The notes under the pieces: generated by a model
Databases searched by the model: none
Seen by the model: only the letters and a program-made list of their open reading frames with translations
Told to the model about the DNA's origin: nothing
Origin: Lacinutrix sp.
GTDB lineage: Bacteria; Bacteroidota; Bacteroidia; Flavobacteriales; Flavobacteriaceae
Direction of reading: 5' to 3'
Length of the DNA stretch: 64,000 bases
Assembly (NCBI RefSeq): GCF_029238095.1
Contig: NZ_JAQWGS010000024.1
Span: forward strand, 78,568-142,567
In this document: positions 26,474 through 34,112 of the stretch, one piece after another
Layout: every line of letters begins with the position of its first letter
Numbering within the stretch: the stretch's first letter is position 1
Position numbers and translations under genes: made by a program

Positions 26474-27685
26474 ATGCGTTATATTTTTATCTTATTAATA
26501 TTATCAATAGTGTTTTCTTGTGAACAGAAACAGCCTCAAGAATTTCTTACTTTTGGTGACTACAGAGCAGAATTACAAGTTAGTGATACCGACCTATTGC
26601 CATTTACCTTTAAAGTAAAAGACGCTAATAGGCTTATTGTTTTTAATGCCGAAGAACAAATTGAAGTCAACGAAATAGAATACCGTAACGATTCTGTATT
26701 TATACAAATGCCAGTTTTTGAAGCGCTTTTAGCTGCAAAAATTGAAAACAAAACACTAAACGGAAATTTTATTATTGAGGGTAAAGATAGAGTAGTGCCT
26801 TTTAAAGCTGAAAAAAATAACACACGTTTTAATGTTACTACTAATGCTAAAGCTAATATCTCTGGAAGTTGGGAAACCGTTTTTAGTCCAAATTCTGAAA
26901 ACGATAAATATAATGCTAAAGGCGTTTTTAAACAAAACGGAAACCAAGTTACAGGCACTTTTTTAACAGAAACTGGAGATTATCGTTTTCTAGAAGGTGT
27001 GGTTGATGGAGACCAATTAAAGCTTTCAACTTTTGATGGTTCTCATGCTTTTTTGTTTACAGCCAAAGTAACCGATTCTACTATTAACGGAACTTTTTAT
27101 TCAGGTAACCACTGGAAAGAACCTTTCACGGCAAAACGAAATGATAATTATAATTTGCCAAGTGCAGATGCATTAACGTATTTAAAAGAAGGTTTTGATA
27201 GCTTAGACTTTACTTTTCCAGATGCAAATGGAAATTTGCTATCTCTACAAGATGAACGTTTTAAAAACAAAGTTGTTCTCGTGCAAATTATGGGAACTTG
27301 GTGTCCTAATTGTTTAGATGAAAGCAAGTACTATGCTGAGGTTTACAAACAATACAACGAAAAGGGTCTCGAAATTGTAGCTTTAGCTTTCGAATACGCT
27401 AAAACTAAAGAGAAAGCCTTTGCAGGTATTAAGCGCCTACAAGATAGAATAGATATAAACTATCCAATTTTATTAGCGCAAACAGGAACAACAAGTAAAA
27501 CTAAAGCACAAGAAAAATTACCAATGCTAAATCATGTGTTAAGTTACCCAACTACAGTATTTGTAGATAAAAAGGGTAAAGTACGTAAAATACACACTGG
27601 CTTTAATGGACCTGCCACAGGAGAAAAGTTTGAAGAGTTTAAAGCTGAGTTTACAGAGTTTGTTGGTGTGTTATTGGAAGAGTAA
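26474..27685 (+). CDS. Thioredoxin-like (TlpA/ResA) lipoprotein
   Basis: Envelope thiol oxidoreductase of 403 residues. Lipoprotein leader MRYIFILLILSIVFSC; a beta-rich N-terminal region (about 20-235) with repeated strand pairs and lipocalin-like pieces (SGSWETVFSPNSENDKYNAKGVF); then an AhpC/TSA-TlpA domain (about 240-400: DFTFPDANGNLLSLQDERF, VVLVQIMGTWCPNCLDES). The redox pair is C277-C280 in WCPNC, intact, unlike the 19949 protein. The cis-Pro segment LSYPTTVFVDKKG is present. It probably reduces disulfides in envelope proteins or cytochrome c maturation substrates. It is divergent from pheT with a 118-base spacer, apparently alone. Confidence 0.88.
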   Translation: MRYIFILLILSIVFSCEQKQPQEFLTFGDYRAELQVSDTDLLPFTFKVKDANRLIVFNAEEQIEVNEIEYRNDSVFIQMPVFEALLAAKIENKTLNGNFIIEGKDRVVPFKAEKNNTRFNVTTNAKANISGSWETVFSPNSENDKYNAKGVFKQNGNQVTGTFLTETGDYRFLEGVVDGDQLKLSTFDGSHAFLFTAKVTDSTINGTFYSGNHWKEPFTAKRNDNYNLPSADALTYLKEGFDSLDFTFPDANGNLLSLQDERFKNKVVLVQIMGTWCPNCLDESKYYAEVYKQYNEKGLEIVALAFEYAKTKEKAFAGIKRLQDRIDINYPILLAQTGTTSKTKAQEKLPMLNHVLSYPTTVFVDKKGKVRKIHTGFNGPATGEKFEEFKAEFTEFVGVLLEE

Positions 27686-27710
27686 TAAACGGTCACAACG
27701 ATGTTATTTC

Positions 27711-28400
27711 TTATTTATTAATCGCTAAAAACGACTCTCCGTTAGATCCGTTATTTTCGATTAAACATGGAGCAAGTGCACCAGGTAAAACAGCTTCTAC
27801 AGCATGTTCTGCAAATTCACCACCTAAATCTGTTCGTAACCAACCTGGATCTAAAGTGTTTATTCTCACGTTTGTATTTTTTAGCTTAATCGCAAGATCA
27901 TCTGTTAGTTTTATTAAAGCCCATTTAGAAGCGCCATAAGGTGCTAACTCAGGTTCGTGTTTTATACCAGATATAACATTTATTATACGTCCAAAGTTAT
28001 TTTCTAACATTAAAGGTATAAATGCGGTACATAAGCTATATACAGCAAAAACGTTAACTTTCATACTTAACATCCAGTCTTCCCAACTGTGATTAAAATA
28101 ATCTGCTTTATAAGGTGTCATGAGACCAGCATTATTATATAATATGTCAATCTCTATATTTAAATTTTTTACTTGTTTTATAATGTTTACCACATCTTCT
28201 TCAATAGATAATTCGCCATAAACACAAAAGGTTTTAATATTAAATTGTTTTAAAATATTTTGAGTGTTAATACAACTTTGTTTGGTTCTCCCATGAATAA
28301 CAATGTTACATCCTAAATTAGCTAGACCAATAGCAATTTGTTGCCCAATTCCTCTGCTAGAACCAGTTATAAATGCATTTTTACCACTTATATCAATCAT
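27711..28400 (-). CDS. SDR family oxidoreductase
   Basis: Classical short-chain dehydrogenase of 229 residues: TGSSRGIGQQIAIGLA (NAD(P) site), IHGRTKQ (Arg supporting NADP), NNAGLM, and YGASKWALIKLTDDLA with an upstream Ser in VISGIKHE. LDPGWLRTDLGGE is the usual substrate-loop motif. Cytosolic; substrate unknown. The CIA30-type gene ends 12 bases upstream of this start, so the two form an operon and may act on the same pathway. Confidence 0.86.
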   Translation of the reverse strand: MIDISGKNAFITGSSRGIGQQIAIGLANLGCNIVIHGRTKQSCINTQNILKQFNIKTFCVYGELSIEEDVVNIIKQVKNLNIEIDILYNNAGLMTPYKADYFNHSWEDWMLSMKVNVFAVYSLCTAFIPLMLENNFGRIINVISGIKHEPELAPYGASKWALIKLTDDLAIKLKNTNVRINTLDPGWLRTDLGGEFAEHAVEAVLPGALAPCLIENNGSNGESFLAINK

Positions 28401-28412
28401 ATATTAATTCTT

Positions 28413-28946
28413 TTATTTTTCTAAAGTGATACTATCTATAAGTAGTTTAAAATCTTCTGCTTTTTTGTTTCCAATCAAAAAGGCTAATTCTTCAATAGTT
28501 GTTTTATCAAAGTTTGGGTAGTTTAAAGTTCTGCCTCTAAAAGCTGGATATAGCTCTTTTAAATTGATTGTAATGGTTTCCCATTCGCCAGAAGTTTTAA
28601 ATGTAGTAATGTAAGAGTAACGCTGGTTTCTATCTGCTTTAATTCTAAATTGGTAGTTTTTACCATCGCCTTTTAATTTAATGCATACTTTGGTATTTCT
28701 AGCAATATCTATAGTTTCTGTAATGTAGCGTAAAGAAGAAAATCCACCATTGTTTTCTAGAGATACTTTACCGCTAAAAACACCATGACCATCTTTGTTT
28801 AATTCAAAATTTCCGTTAGAGCGTCCTCCCATTACAACGTCGTCTACAATGCGCCAATTAGAAATGTTTGCCTCTTTTGTAAAGTTAAAAATAGGAGTAG
28901 AAGTCATAGTTATAGAGAATAATAAAATGAAGGCTAATGGTTTCAT
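28413..28946 (-). CDS. CIA30 family protein
   Basis: 177-residue member of the CIA30 family (complex I intermediate-associated protein 30 fold, a galactose-binding-like jelly roll). Diagnostic stretches are WRIVDDVVMGGRSNGNFEL, GVFSGKVSLENNGGFSSLRY, IKLKGDGKNYQFRIKADRN and the C-terminal IEELAFLIGNKKAEDFKLLIDSI. The N-terminus MKPLAFILLFSITMTSTPIFNF is hydrophobic and may be a signal peptide, unusual because it lacks a Gln after the cleavage point. Role in bacteria unclear. First gene of the pair with the SDR gene. Confidence 0.85.
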   Translation of the reverse strand: MKPLAFILLFSITMTSTPIFNFTKEANISNWRIVDDVVMGGRSNGNFELNKDGHGVFSGKVSLENNGGFSSLRYITETIDIARNTKVCIKLKGDGKNYQFRIKADRNQRYSYITTFKTSGEWETITINLKELYPAFRGRTLNYPNFDKTTIEELAFLIGNKKAEDFKLLIDSITLEK

Positions 28947-29143
28947 AGCTTGTTTTTCTTCAAATTTACAACTTAAGCTTTAGTGATTTTCAAAACAAAA
29001 CGTTAAAAACAATTGTAAAAAGTATTTAGAAAAATAGTAAATATTATTGAAGAGATTGCCATTTCGTTTTCTGTCACTTAAGGCTATGACATTTGAATTA
29101 TAATAAACAGTTATTTACTTTTACTTCTAACGATTCACTATAA

Positions 29144-29731
29144 TTAACCATGAATAGTTTCGCTCTTGCCATAACTCTTTATCAATTCGCCTTCAAAAGC
29201 AACGAGTTCTTGCCAGCGCTTATCGACGTCGATGTCTTTTCCGTATTGTCTTGCAAAGGTGATAAATGTGGTGTAATGTCCAGCTTCGCTAATCATTAAA
29301 TCGTGATAAAATTTAGAGAGTTCATCATCATTTATGCGTTGAGATAATAATTTAAAACGTTCGCAGCTTCTGGCTTCTATCATAGCAGAAAACAGCAATC
29401 TATCTACAAAGCTTTGTTGTCTGCTTCCACCTTTATTCATAAACTTATAGAGTTGGTTTACATAATGGTCTTTACGTTCTCTGCCTAATGTATAACCACG
29501 TTTTTTAATAATGTCGTGTACCATTTCAAAATGCTCCAACTCTTCTTTGGCAAGTTTTAAAAGCTCGGTTACTAGTTCTGGATATTCGCTATTATGCGTA
29601 ATTATGGTAATAGCATTTGTTGCGGCTTTTTGCTCACACCAAGCGTGGTCTGTTAATATTTCTTCAATATTACTTTCTACAATGGTTACCCAACGTGGAT
29701 CGGTTTCTAGTTTAAGGTGGAGTATGCTCAT
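29144..29731 (-). CDS. miaE: tRNA-(ms2io6A37) hydroxylase
   Basis: Non-haem di-iron monooxygenase that hydroxylates the isopentenyl group of ms2i6A37 in tRNAs reading UNN codons. It has 195 residues, normal for the family. The four-helix ferritin-like bundle carries carboxylate/His ligands in DHAWCEQKAATNA, AKEELEHFEMVHDII, MIEARSCERFKLLSQ and MISEAGHYTTFITFARQYG. The N-terminal opening MSILHLKLETDPRWV is common in Bacteroidota homologues. Cytosolic. It lies on the same strand as the amine oxidase gene but is separated from it by a palindromic repeat, so it is probably independently transcribed. Confidence 0.92.
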   Translation of the reverse strand: MSILHLKLETDPRWVTIVESNIEEILTDHAWCEQKAATNAITIITHNSEYPELVTELLKLAKEELEHFEMVHDIIKKRGYTLGRERKDHYVNQLYKFMNKGGSRQQSFVDRLLFSAMIEARSCERFKLLSQRINDDELSKFYHDLMISEAGHYTTFITFARQYGKDIDVDKRWQELVAFEGELIKSYGKSETIHG

Positions 29732-29779
29732 AGTTTACTATTTTTTGTAAAGATAATTATTATAGAAATTAAAATGCAG

Positions 29780-29885
29780 TGTCACTTCGAGTGAATTTTT
29801 TTTTTTAGAATTTTGTATCGAGAAGTTACAAGCTATAAGGCTTCTCGATACAATTTTTCGTGCCTCAAAATTACTCGAACTGACA
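29780..29885. repeat. Nested palindromic repeat (REP/MITE-like element)
   Basis: The outer arms TGTCACTTCGAGTGAATTTT (29780) and AAAATTACTCGAACTGACA (29867) are near-perfect inverted copies. The inner arms TTGTATCGAGAAG (29813) and CTTCTCGATACAA (29841) are a perfect 13-bp stem with a 15-base loop. The whole 106-base unit folds into a two-level hairpin. It belongs to a class of short intergenic palindromes common in flavobacterial chromosomes; a half-arm relative is at 62353. Confidence 0.8.
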
Positions 29886-29892
29886 AAACCAG

Positions 29893-30639
29893 TTACTTAT
29901 CATAAATGGTCTTTAGTTTCTTGAAAACAAATTGTGCACTTGTAATTGCGCCTTCCATTTTACCAGAAAATACTGGGCTTGTTTCTGCTCCAGCAATAAA
30001 TAACCTATTGTTTAAATATGTGTTTTGATACAATGGATGACCATTATTAGTTTGAGGCATTAAAAACGTGTCGTTACCAACTAAAGTCTGCTTTTCATCT
30101 TTCCAAACACATTCTTCATAGCTGTCGTATTCAAGTGCTTGATCACCATAAAAAGTTTGTAATTGTTTAATTATTAGTGCTTTTCTCTGGTCTCTAGTGT
30201 AGTCACTAGATTTACTATTTATAAAACCACTTAAAGCGAATAAGCTGTTATTTGCATTAGAATGATCGTAAAACTCTTGAATTGGTTCTGCGCTGCTGTA
30301 AATTGTGCCACTAGTATTTTTATTTTGCCAAAATGCATTTTTATAAGTGATGCCAACTCGAATAGAGTCTTGCATCCAAGTATGTGTGTTCAGAATTAGT
30401 TGCTTTATGTCTTTTGATAATGTAGGTTCAGTAGTTATAGTTTTTGAGAATAATGAAGGTGGAAGTGTTGCTATAACGTGTTTGCAATGGTATTTATAAG
30501 TTGTTGCCTCTATTTCTAAACCACCATTATGTGTTTTAATAGATTGAACACTTTGATTACAGTCAATTGAATTCTCTGGAAGCTTTTCAACTAAAGCCTT
30601 GATTACAGAATAGGTGCCGTCTTCAATACGATAACTCAC
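29893..30639 (-). CDS. FAD-dependent amine oxidase, C-terminal fragment
   Basis: C-terminal two-thirds of a flavin amine oxidase. Signatures: YRIEDGTYSVIKALVEKL, HVIATLPPSLFSK, and the FAD-binding end RLFIAGAETSPVFSGKMEGAITSAQFV. Translation could begin at GTG 30639, which overlaps the stop of the N-terminal fragment by four bases (GTGA). More likely it is the continuation of one gene broken by a single-base deletion in the A5 run near 30649-30653: one extra A would fuse KLP-KNNAVSYRIEDG into one protein of about 360 residues. Substrate unknown. Confidence 0.8.
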   Translation of the reverse strand: MSYRIEDGTYSVIKALVEKLPENSIDCNQSVQSIKTHNGGLEIEATTYKYHCKHVIATLPPSLFSKTITTEPTLSKDIKQLILNTHTWMQDSIRVGITYKNAFWQNKNTSGTIYSSAEPIQEFYDHSNANNSLFALSGFINSKSSDYTRDQRKALIIKQLQTFYGDQALEYDSYEECVWKDEKQTLVGNDTFLMPQTNNGHPLYQNTYLNNRLFIAGAETSPVFSGKMEGAITSAQFVFKKLKTIYDK

Positions 30640-30965
30640 TGCATTGTTTTTGGTAACTTAACTAACTGTGCAGCTTGCATCTGGTTAGGTTGGTATATAG
30701 CTGTTTTACCATAGTATTGCTTAAAAACACGAATGTTGAGCTCTTTTAATAGTTTTATAGCTGCGACTTGTTGTTCTATAAGCCATGTTGCACCTAGCTC
30801 AATAGGAGCTTGGTTAGTATTGTATTTCGTTTTTATTCTACCACCAATAGTAGGTCGAGCTTCTGTAATTTTAAAAGATATATTTAGGTTTTTTAGGTAG
30901 TAAGCTAGTGTTAAACCCGTTAATCCTGCACCAATTATTAGTATATCTGTTTTAATTGTATTCAT
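30636..30965 (-). CDS. FAD-dependent amine oxidase, N-terminal fragment
   Basis: N-terminal 109 residues of the same oxidase. The Rossmann dinucleotide motif ILIIGAGLTGLTLAYYL is followed by KITEARPTIGGRIKTKYN and the amine-oxidase element PIELGATWLIEQQ. It ends at TGA inside the overlap with the C-terminal part. On its own it would lack the substrate and C-terminal FAD-binding parts. The gene starts only three bases after the recG stop, so it is cotranscribed with recG. Whether the break is real, programmed or a sequencing error cannot be told from here. Confidence 0.8.
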   Translation of the reverse strand: MNTIKTDILIIGAGLTGLTLAYYLKNLNISFKITEARPTIGGRIKTKYNTNQAPIELGATWLIEQQVAAIKLLKELNIRVFKQYYGKTAIYQPNQMQAAQLVKLPKTMQ

Positions 30966-30968
30966 TGG

Positions 30969-33071
30969 CTACGAAATATAGTTCCAAATATTCTTGTATC
31001 TGCTCATTTGTCTATAGGTTTCTAGAATCTCTGCGTTTTCTTCATGAATAAGAGATGGATCTTTTTCTAAAATGGTTTTAGCGTAATAGCGAGCATGTTT
31101 TAATATGTCGTTATCTTTTACAATATCTGCTATTCTAAGATTTAAAATACCACTCTGTTGTGTTCCCATAATATCTCCAGGACCACGCAATCTTAAATCG
31201 ACTTCTGCAATCTCAAAACCATCATTGGTTCGAACCATAGTTTCTATGCGTTTTTTACTGTTTTCAGACTGTTTGTGGCTCGTCATTAAAATACAATAGC
31301 TTTGTTCTGCACCTCTACCAACACGTCCTCGTAATTGGTGTAATTGCGATAAGCCAAAACGTTCTGCGCTTTCAATAATCATGACTGAAGCATTGGGTAC
31401 ATTTACGCCAACTTCTATTACAGTTGTTGCCACCATTATTTGCGTTTGGCCTTTAATAAAACGTTGCATTTCGAACTCCTTATCTGGTGGTTTCATTTTG
31501 CCATGTACAATAGAAATTTGATACTCTGGAGCAGGAAAATCTCGAGCGATACTTTCGTAGCCATCCATTAAATCTTTATAGTCCATTTGTGCACTTTCTT
31601 GTATTAATGGATACACAATATACACCTGTCTTTTTTTCTTGATTTCTTCTCTTATAAATCTAAAAACTTTTAGTCTATTTGAGTCGTATCTGTGTACTGT
31701 TTTTATGGCCTTTCTTCCTGGTGGTAATTCGTCTATAATTGAGATGTCTAAATCACCATAAACAGACATGGCTAAAGTTCGTGGAATTGGTGTTGCAGTC
31801 ATAACCAAAACGTGAGGAGGAAAGGTGTTTTTTTTCCATAATTTAGAACGTTGCTTTACTCCAAATCTGTGTTGCTCGTCTATAATTGCTAAGCCTAAAT
31901 TTTTAAATTTTACCTTATCTTCAAGTAATGCATGTGTACCAATTAAGATGTCTAACTTGCCATTTTCGAGCATTTCGTGAATTTCTCGTCTTTCTGAAGT
32001 TTTACTTGAACCTGTGATTATTTTTATGCTGATTTCTAGATTTTTACATAATTCATTTAATCCGTTATAGTGTTGTACTGACAAAATTTCAGTAGGTGCC
32101 ATTAAGCAGGCTTGAAAACCGTTGTCAAGCGCTATTAGCATTGACATTAGAGCTACTATTGTTTTTCCAGAGCCAACATCGCCTTGTAATAAGCGATTCA
32201 TTTGTGCGTTACTGCCCAAATCTGCTCTAATTTCTTTTAGCACTCTTTTTTGTGCACCAGTTAATTCGAATGGTAAATGATTATTAAAAAATGAATTAAA
32301 GTGCGCTCCAACGGTTTGAAAAGGAAAGCCTTTTATTTTCGATTTATGGATTAAATTTTTTAAAATTAATTGTAATTGTATATAAAATAACTCTTCAAAT
32401 TTTAGTCTAAATTCTGCCTTAGAAAGTGCTTCAGAATCTTTAGGAAAATGAATGTTTAAAAGCGCTTCAGATTTAGAGATTAATTTAAGATTTTCAAGTA
32501 GGTTTTTTGATAGCGTTTCAACAAATTTTCCGTTAGTTTCAAGGAATAAATTTTGCATGATTTTTATCATCAAACGATTGGTAATTCCTCTGTTGGATAA
32601 CTTCTCTGTTGAAGGATAAATAGGTTGTAAAGTTGAGCGTAAATTTTGCTCGTGTTCGGTAAGTAATTCTATGTCTGGATGTGCCATATTATACTTCCCT
32701 CCAAAATTGTTTACTTTACCAAAAACAACATAAGGTACATTTATTTTTAAGCTTTCTCTAATCCATTTTTGTCCTCTAAACCAAACTAATTCCATAACAC
32801 TAGTATCGTCTTGAAAAGTAGCAACTAAACGCTTTCCTTTTTTTTGAGCGATTTCTTTAAAACCAGTTATTTTTCCAATTATTTGAACTTCGGCAGTGTT
32901 AGGATATAATGTGTTTACTTTATAATACTTTGTACGGTCCAGATAGCGATTAGGAAATAAGTTAATGAGGTCTTGATAGGTATGAATACCAAGTTCTTTT
33001 CGGAGCAAATCGGCACGATTTGGTCCAACACCTTTTAAATAATCAATAGGAGTTTGTAAATTGGTAGCCAT
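30969..33071 (-). CDS. recG: ATP-dependent DNA helicase RecG
   Basis: Monomeric dsDNA translocase that regresses stalled forks and processes Holliday junctions. Full length at 700 residues. The N-terminal wedge/OB domain (about 1-240: TPIDYLKGVGPNRADLLRKELG) precedes helicase motifs: I GDVGSGKTIVALMS, Ia MAPTEILSVQHY, II IDEQHRFGVKQR, III MTATPIPRT, IV-VI VYPLIQES, VATTVIEVGVNVPNA and QLRGRVGRG. It leads the run recG - amine oxidase. The upstream sequence has TAAATTCG in the -7 position, like the TAACTTCG before uvrA. Confidence 0.97.
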   Translation of the reverse strand: MATNLQTPIDYLKGVGPNRADLLRKELGIHTYQDLINLFPNRYLDRTKYYKVNTLYPNTAEVQIIGKITGFKEIAQKKGKRLVATFQDDTSVMELVWFRGQKWIRESLKINVPYVVFGKVNNFGGKYNMAHPDIELLTEHEQNLRSTLQPIYPSTEKLSNRGITNRLMIKIMQNLFLETNGKFVETLSKNLLENLKLISKSEALLNIHFPKDSEALSKAEFRLKFEELFYIQLQLILKNLIHKSKIKGFPFQTVGAHFNSFFNNHLPFELTGAQKRVLKEIRADLGSNAQMNRLLQGDVGSGKTIVALMSMLIALDNGFQACLMAPTEILSVQHYNGLNELCKNLEISIKIITGSSKTSERREIHEMLENGKLDILIGTHALLEDKVKFKNLGLAIIDEQHRFGVKQRSKLWKKNTFPPHVLVMTATPIPRTLAMSVYGDLDISIIDELPPGRKAIKTVHRYDSNRLKVFRFIREEIKKKRQVYIVYPLIQESAQMDYKDLMDGYESIARDFPAPEYQISIVHGKMKPPDKEFEMQRFIKGQTQIMVATTVIEVGVNVPNASVMIIESAERFGLSQLHQLRGRVGRGAEQSYCILMTSHKQSENSKKRIETMVRTNDGFEIAEVDLRLRGPGDIMGTQQSGILNLRIADIVKDNDILKHARYYAKTILEKDPSLIHEENAEILETYRQMSRYKNIWNYIS

Positions 33072-33121
33072 AATACAACGAATTTAATGTATTTCTCTTT
33101 AAAGTTAAAGTGGTTTATAAC

Positions 33122-33153
33122 AAAAAAGACCACCATTTCTGGTAGTCTTTTTT
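33122..33153 (-). terminator. Terminator of the universal stress protein gene
   Basis: AAAAAAGACCACCA / TGGTAGTCTTTTTT, 14-bp stem with one mismatch, loop TTTC, 23 bases after the stop of the minus-strand gene and before the recG start region. Confidence 0.85.
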
Positions 33154-33175
33154 AATATTATGAATTCTAATATGT

Positions 33176-33937
33176 TTATTGCTCTCCCTTAAGGACTAAT
33201 AAAGGTTTTCTGCTTTCAAAATCAGATTTTCTAACACTATTATCGTTTAATGTTTCGCTCCATAATTTCTCGAAGAATCCACGTTTACGTCTAAAAACAC
33301 AAATAAGGTCTGGTTCTACAACATGAATATACTCTAGAAGACCTTGAAACAATGTTGCGTTTTCAGATGAATAATATTTAGAAGTTAAAATAGCTAAATC
33401 TTTATCGAACATTAAATCTTCTGGGAGGTAATCTGGAGTTTTAACTTGTAAAAGCGTCATTTGAGCTTTAAGTTGTAAAAGTATTGTTTCTATAGGCTTT
33501 GTAGCACCTTCTTCTTTAACAATACCAGATTTTATAGCAGTTAATACGGTATTTATGGTTTTAAATTTATAATCCTCAGGAACTAATAAAACAGGCATGT
33601 CTGTTTTTCTAACGATGCTTCCAGATAAATCATCTAAAAATAATTTTTCGTTTGTTTTAGGTGTTCTTGCAGAGGCAACAATTAAATCTACATTAAAATC
33701 TGTACAAAACTCTTTTATGTATTCTAAAGTTTCACCTTCAAAATAACGGAAGTTTATATCAATACCTTGATTTTTAGCATGTGCTATAATTTCTTCTAAA
33801 TGGTCTTTCTCATCAATTTCTGTTAATTGAATACCATAAATCATATCTGCTCCAACGGCTTTAGCAAAGTCTATGGCGTAAATTAGTGTCGCTTTTTTCT
33901 CCTTTAAAGAGCTAATTGGTACTAAGAATGTTTTCAT
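33176..33937 (-). CDS. Universal stress protein family, tandem-domain type
   Basis: 253 residues, about the size of two UspA-like halves. The first half (MKTFLVPISSLKEKKATLIYAIDFAKAVGADMIYGIQL, FNVDLIVASARTPKTNEKLFLDDLSGSIVRKTDMPVLLVP) is a good Usp domain, although the usual ATP loop GxxGx9G is not clear. The second half is divergent (ETILLQLKAQMTLLQVKTP, HVVEPDLICVFRRKRGFFEKL, KPLLVLKGEQ). Cytosolic. Candidate TACTTTTG -7 box at 33958-33965 gives a leader of about 14 bases. Monocistronic by position. Confidence 0.82.
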   Translation of the reverse strand: MKTFLVPISSLKEKKATLIYAIDFAKAVGADMIYGIQLTEIDEKDHLEEIIAHAKNQGIDINFRYFEGETLEYIKEFCTDFNVDLIVASARTPKTNEKLFLDDLSGSIVRKTDMPVLLVPEDYKFKTINTVLTAIKSGIVKEEGATKPIETILLQLKAQMTLLQVKTPDYLPEDLMFDKDLAILTSKYYSSENATLFQGLLEYIHVVEPDLICVFRRKRGFFEKLWSETLNDNSVRKSDFESRKPLLVLKGEQ

Positions 33938-33957
33938 ATTATACTCTAAATTTTTTG

Positions 33958-33965
33958 CAAAAGTA
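33958..33965 (-). promoter_or_regulatory. Candidate -7 box of the universal stress protein gene
   Basis: TACTTTTG on the minus strand, 20 bases before the ATG at 33937; fits TAnnTTTG without a clear upstream TTG. Confidence 0.5.
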
Positions 33966-34112
33966 GTTTTTTTAATAGAATTATTAGCATAGTTGCTAAT
34001 ATTTCGTTGAAATGCAGATATTTAGTGTAATCAGATTTTAATTACTAAGGTATAGTTAATTGTAAATTGTTTAAAAATTGTATTTTGGTCTAATACTTGT
34101 TTTACAATTTTT

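Noticed and set aside
28947-29143. TGTCA...TGACA fragment in the miaE/CIA30 gap as another repeat copy
   Set aside because: The similarity to the 29780 element is too weak and short to separate from chance.
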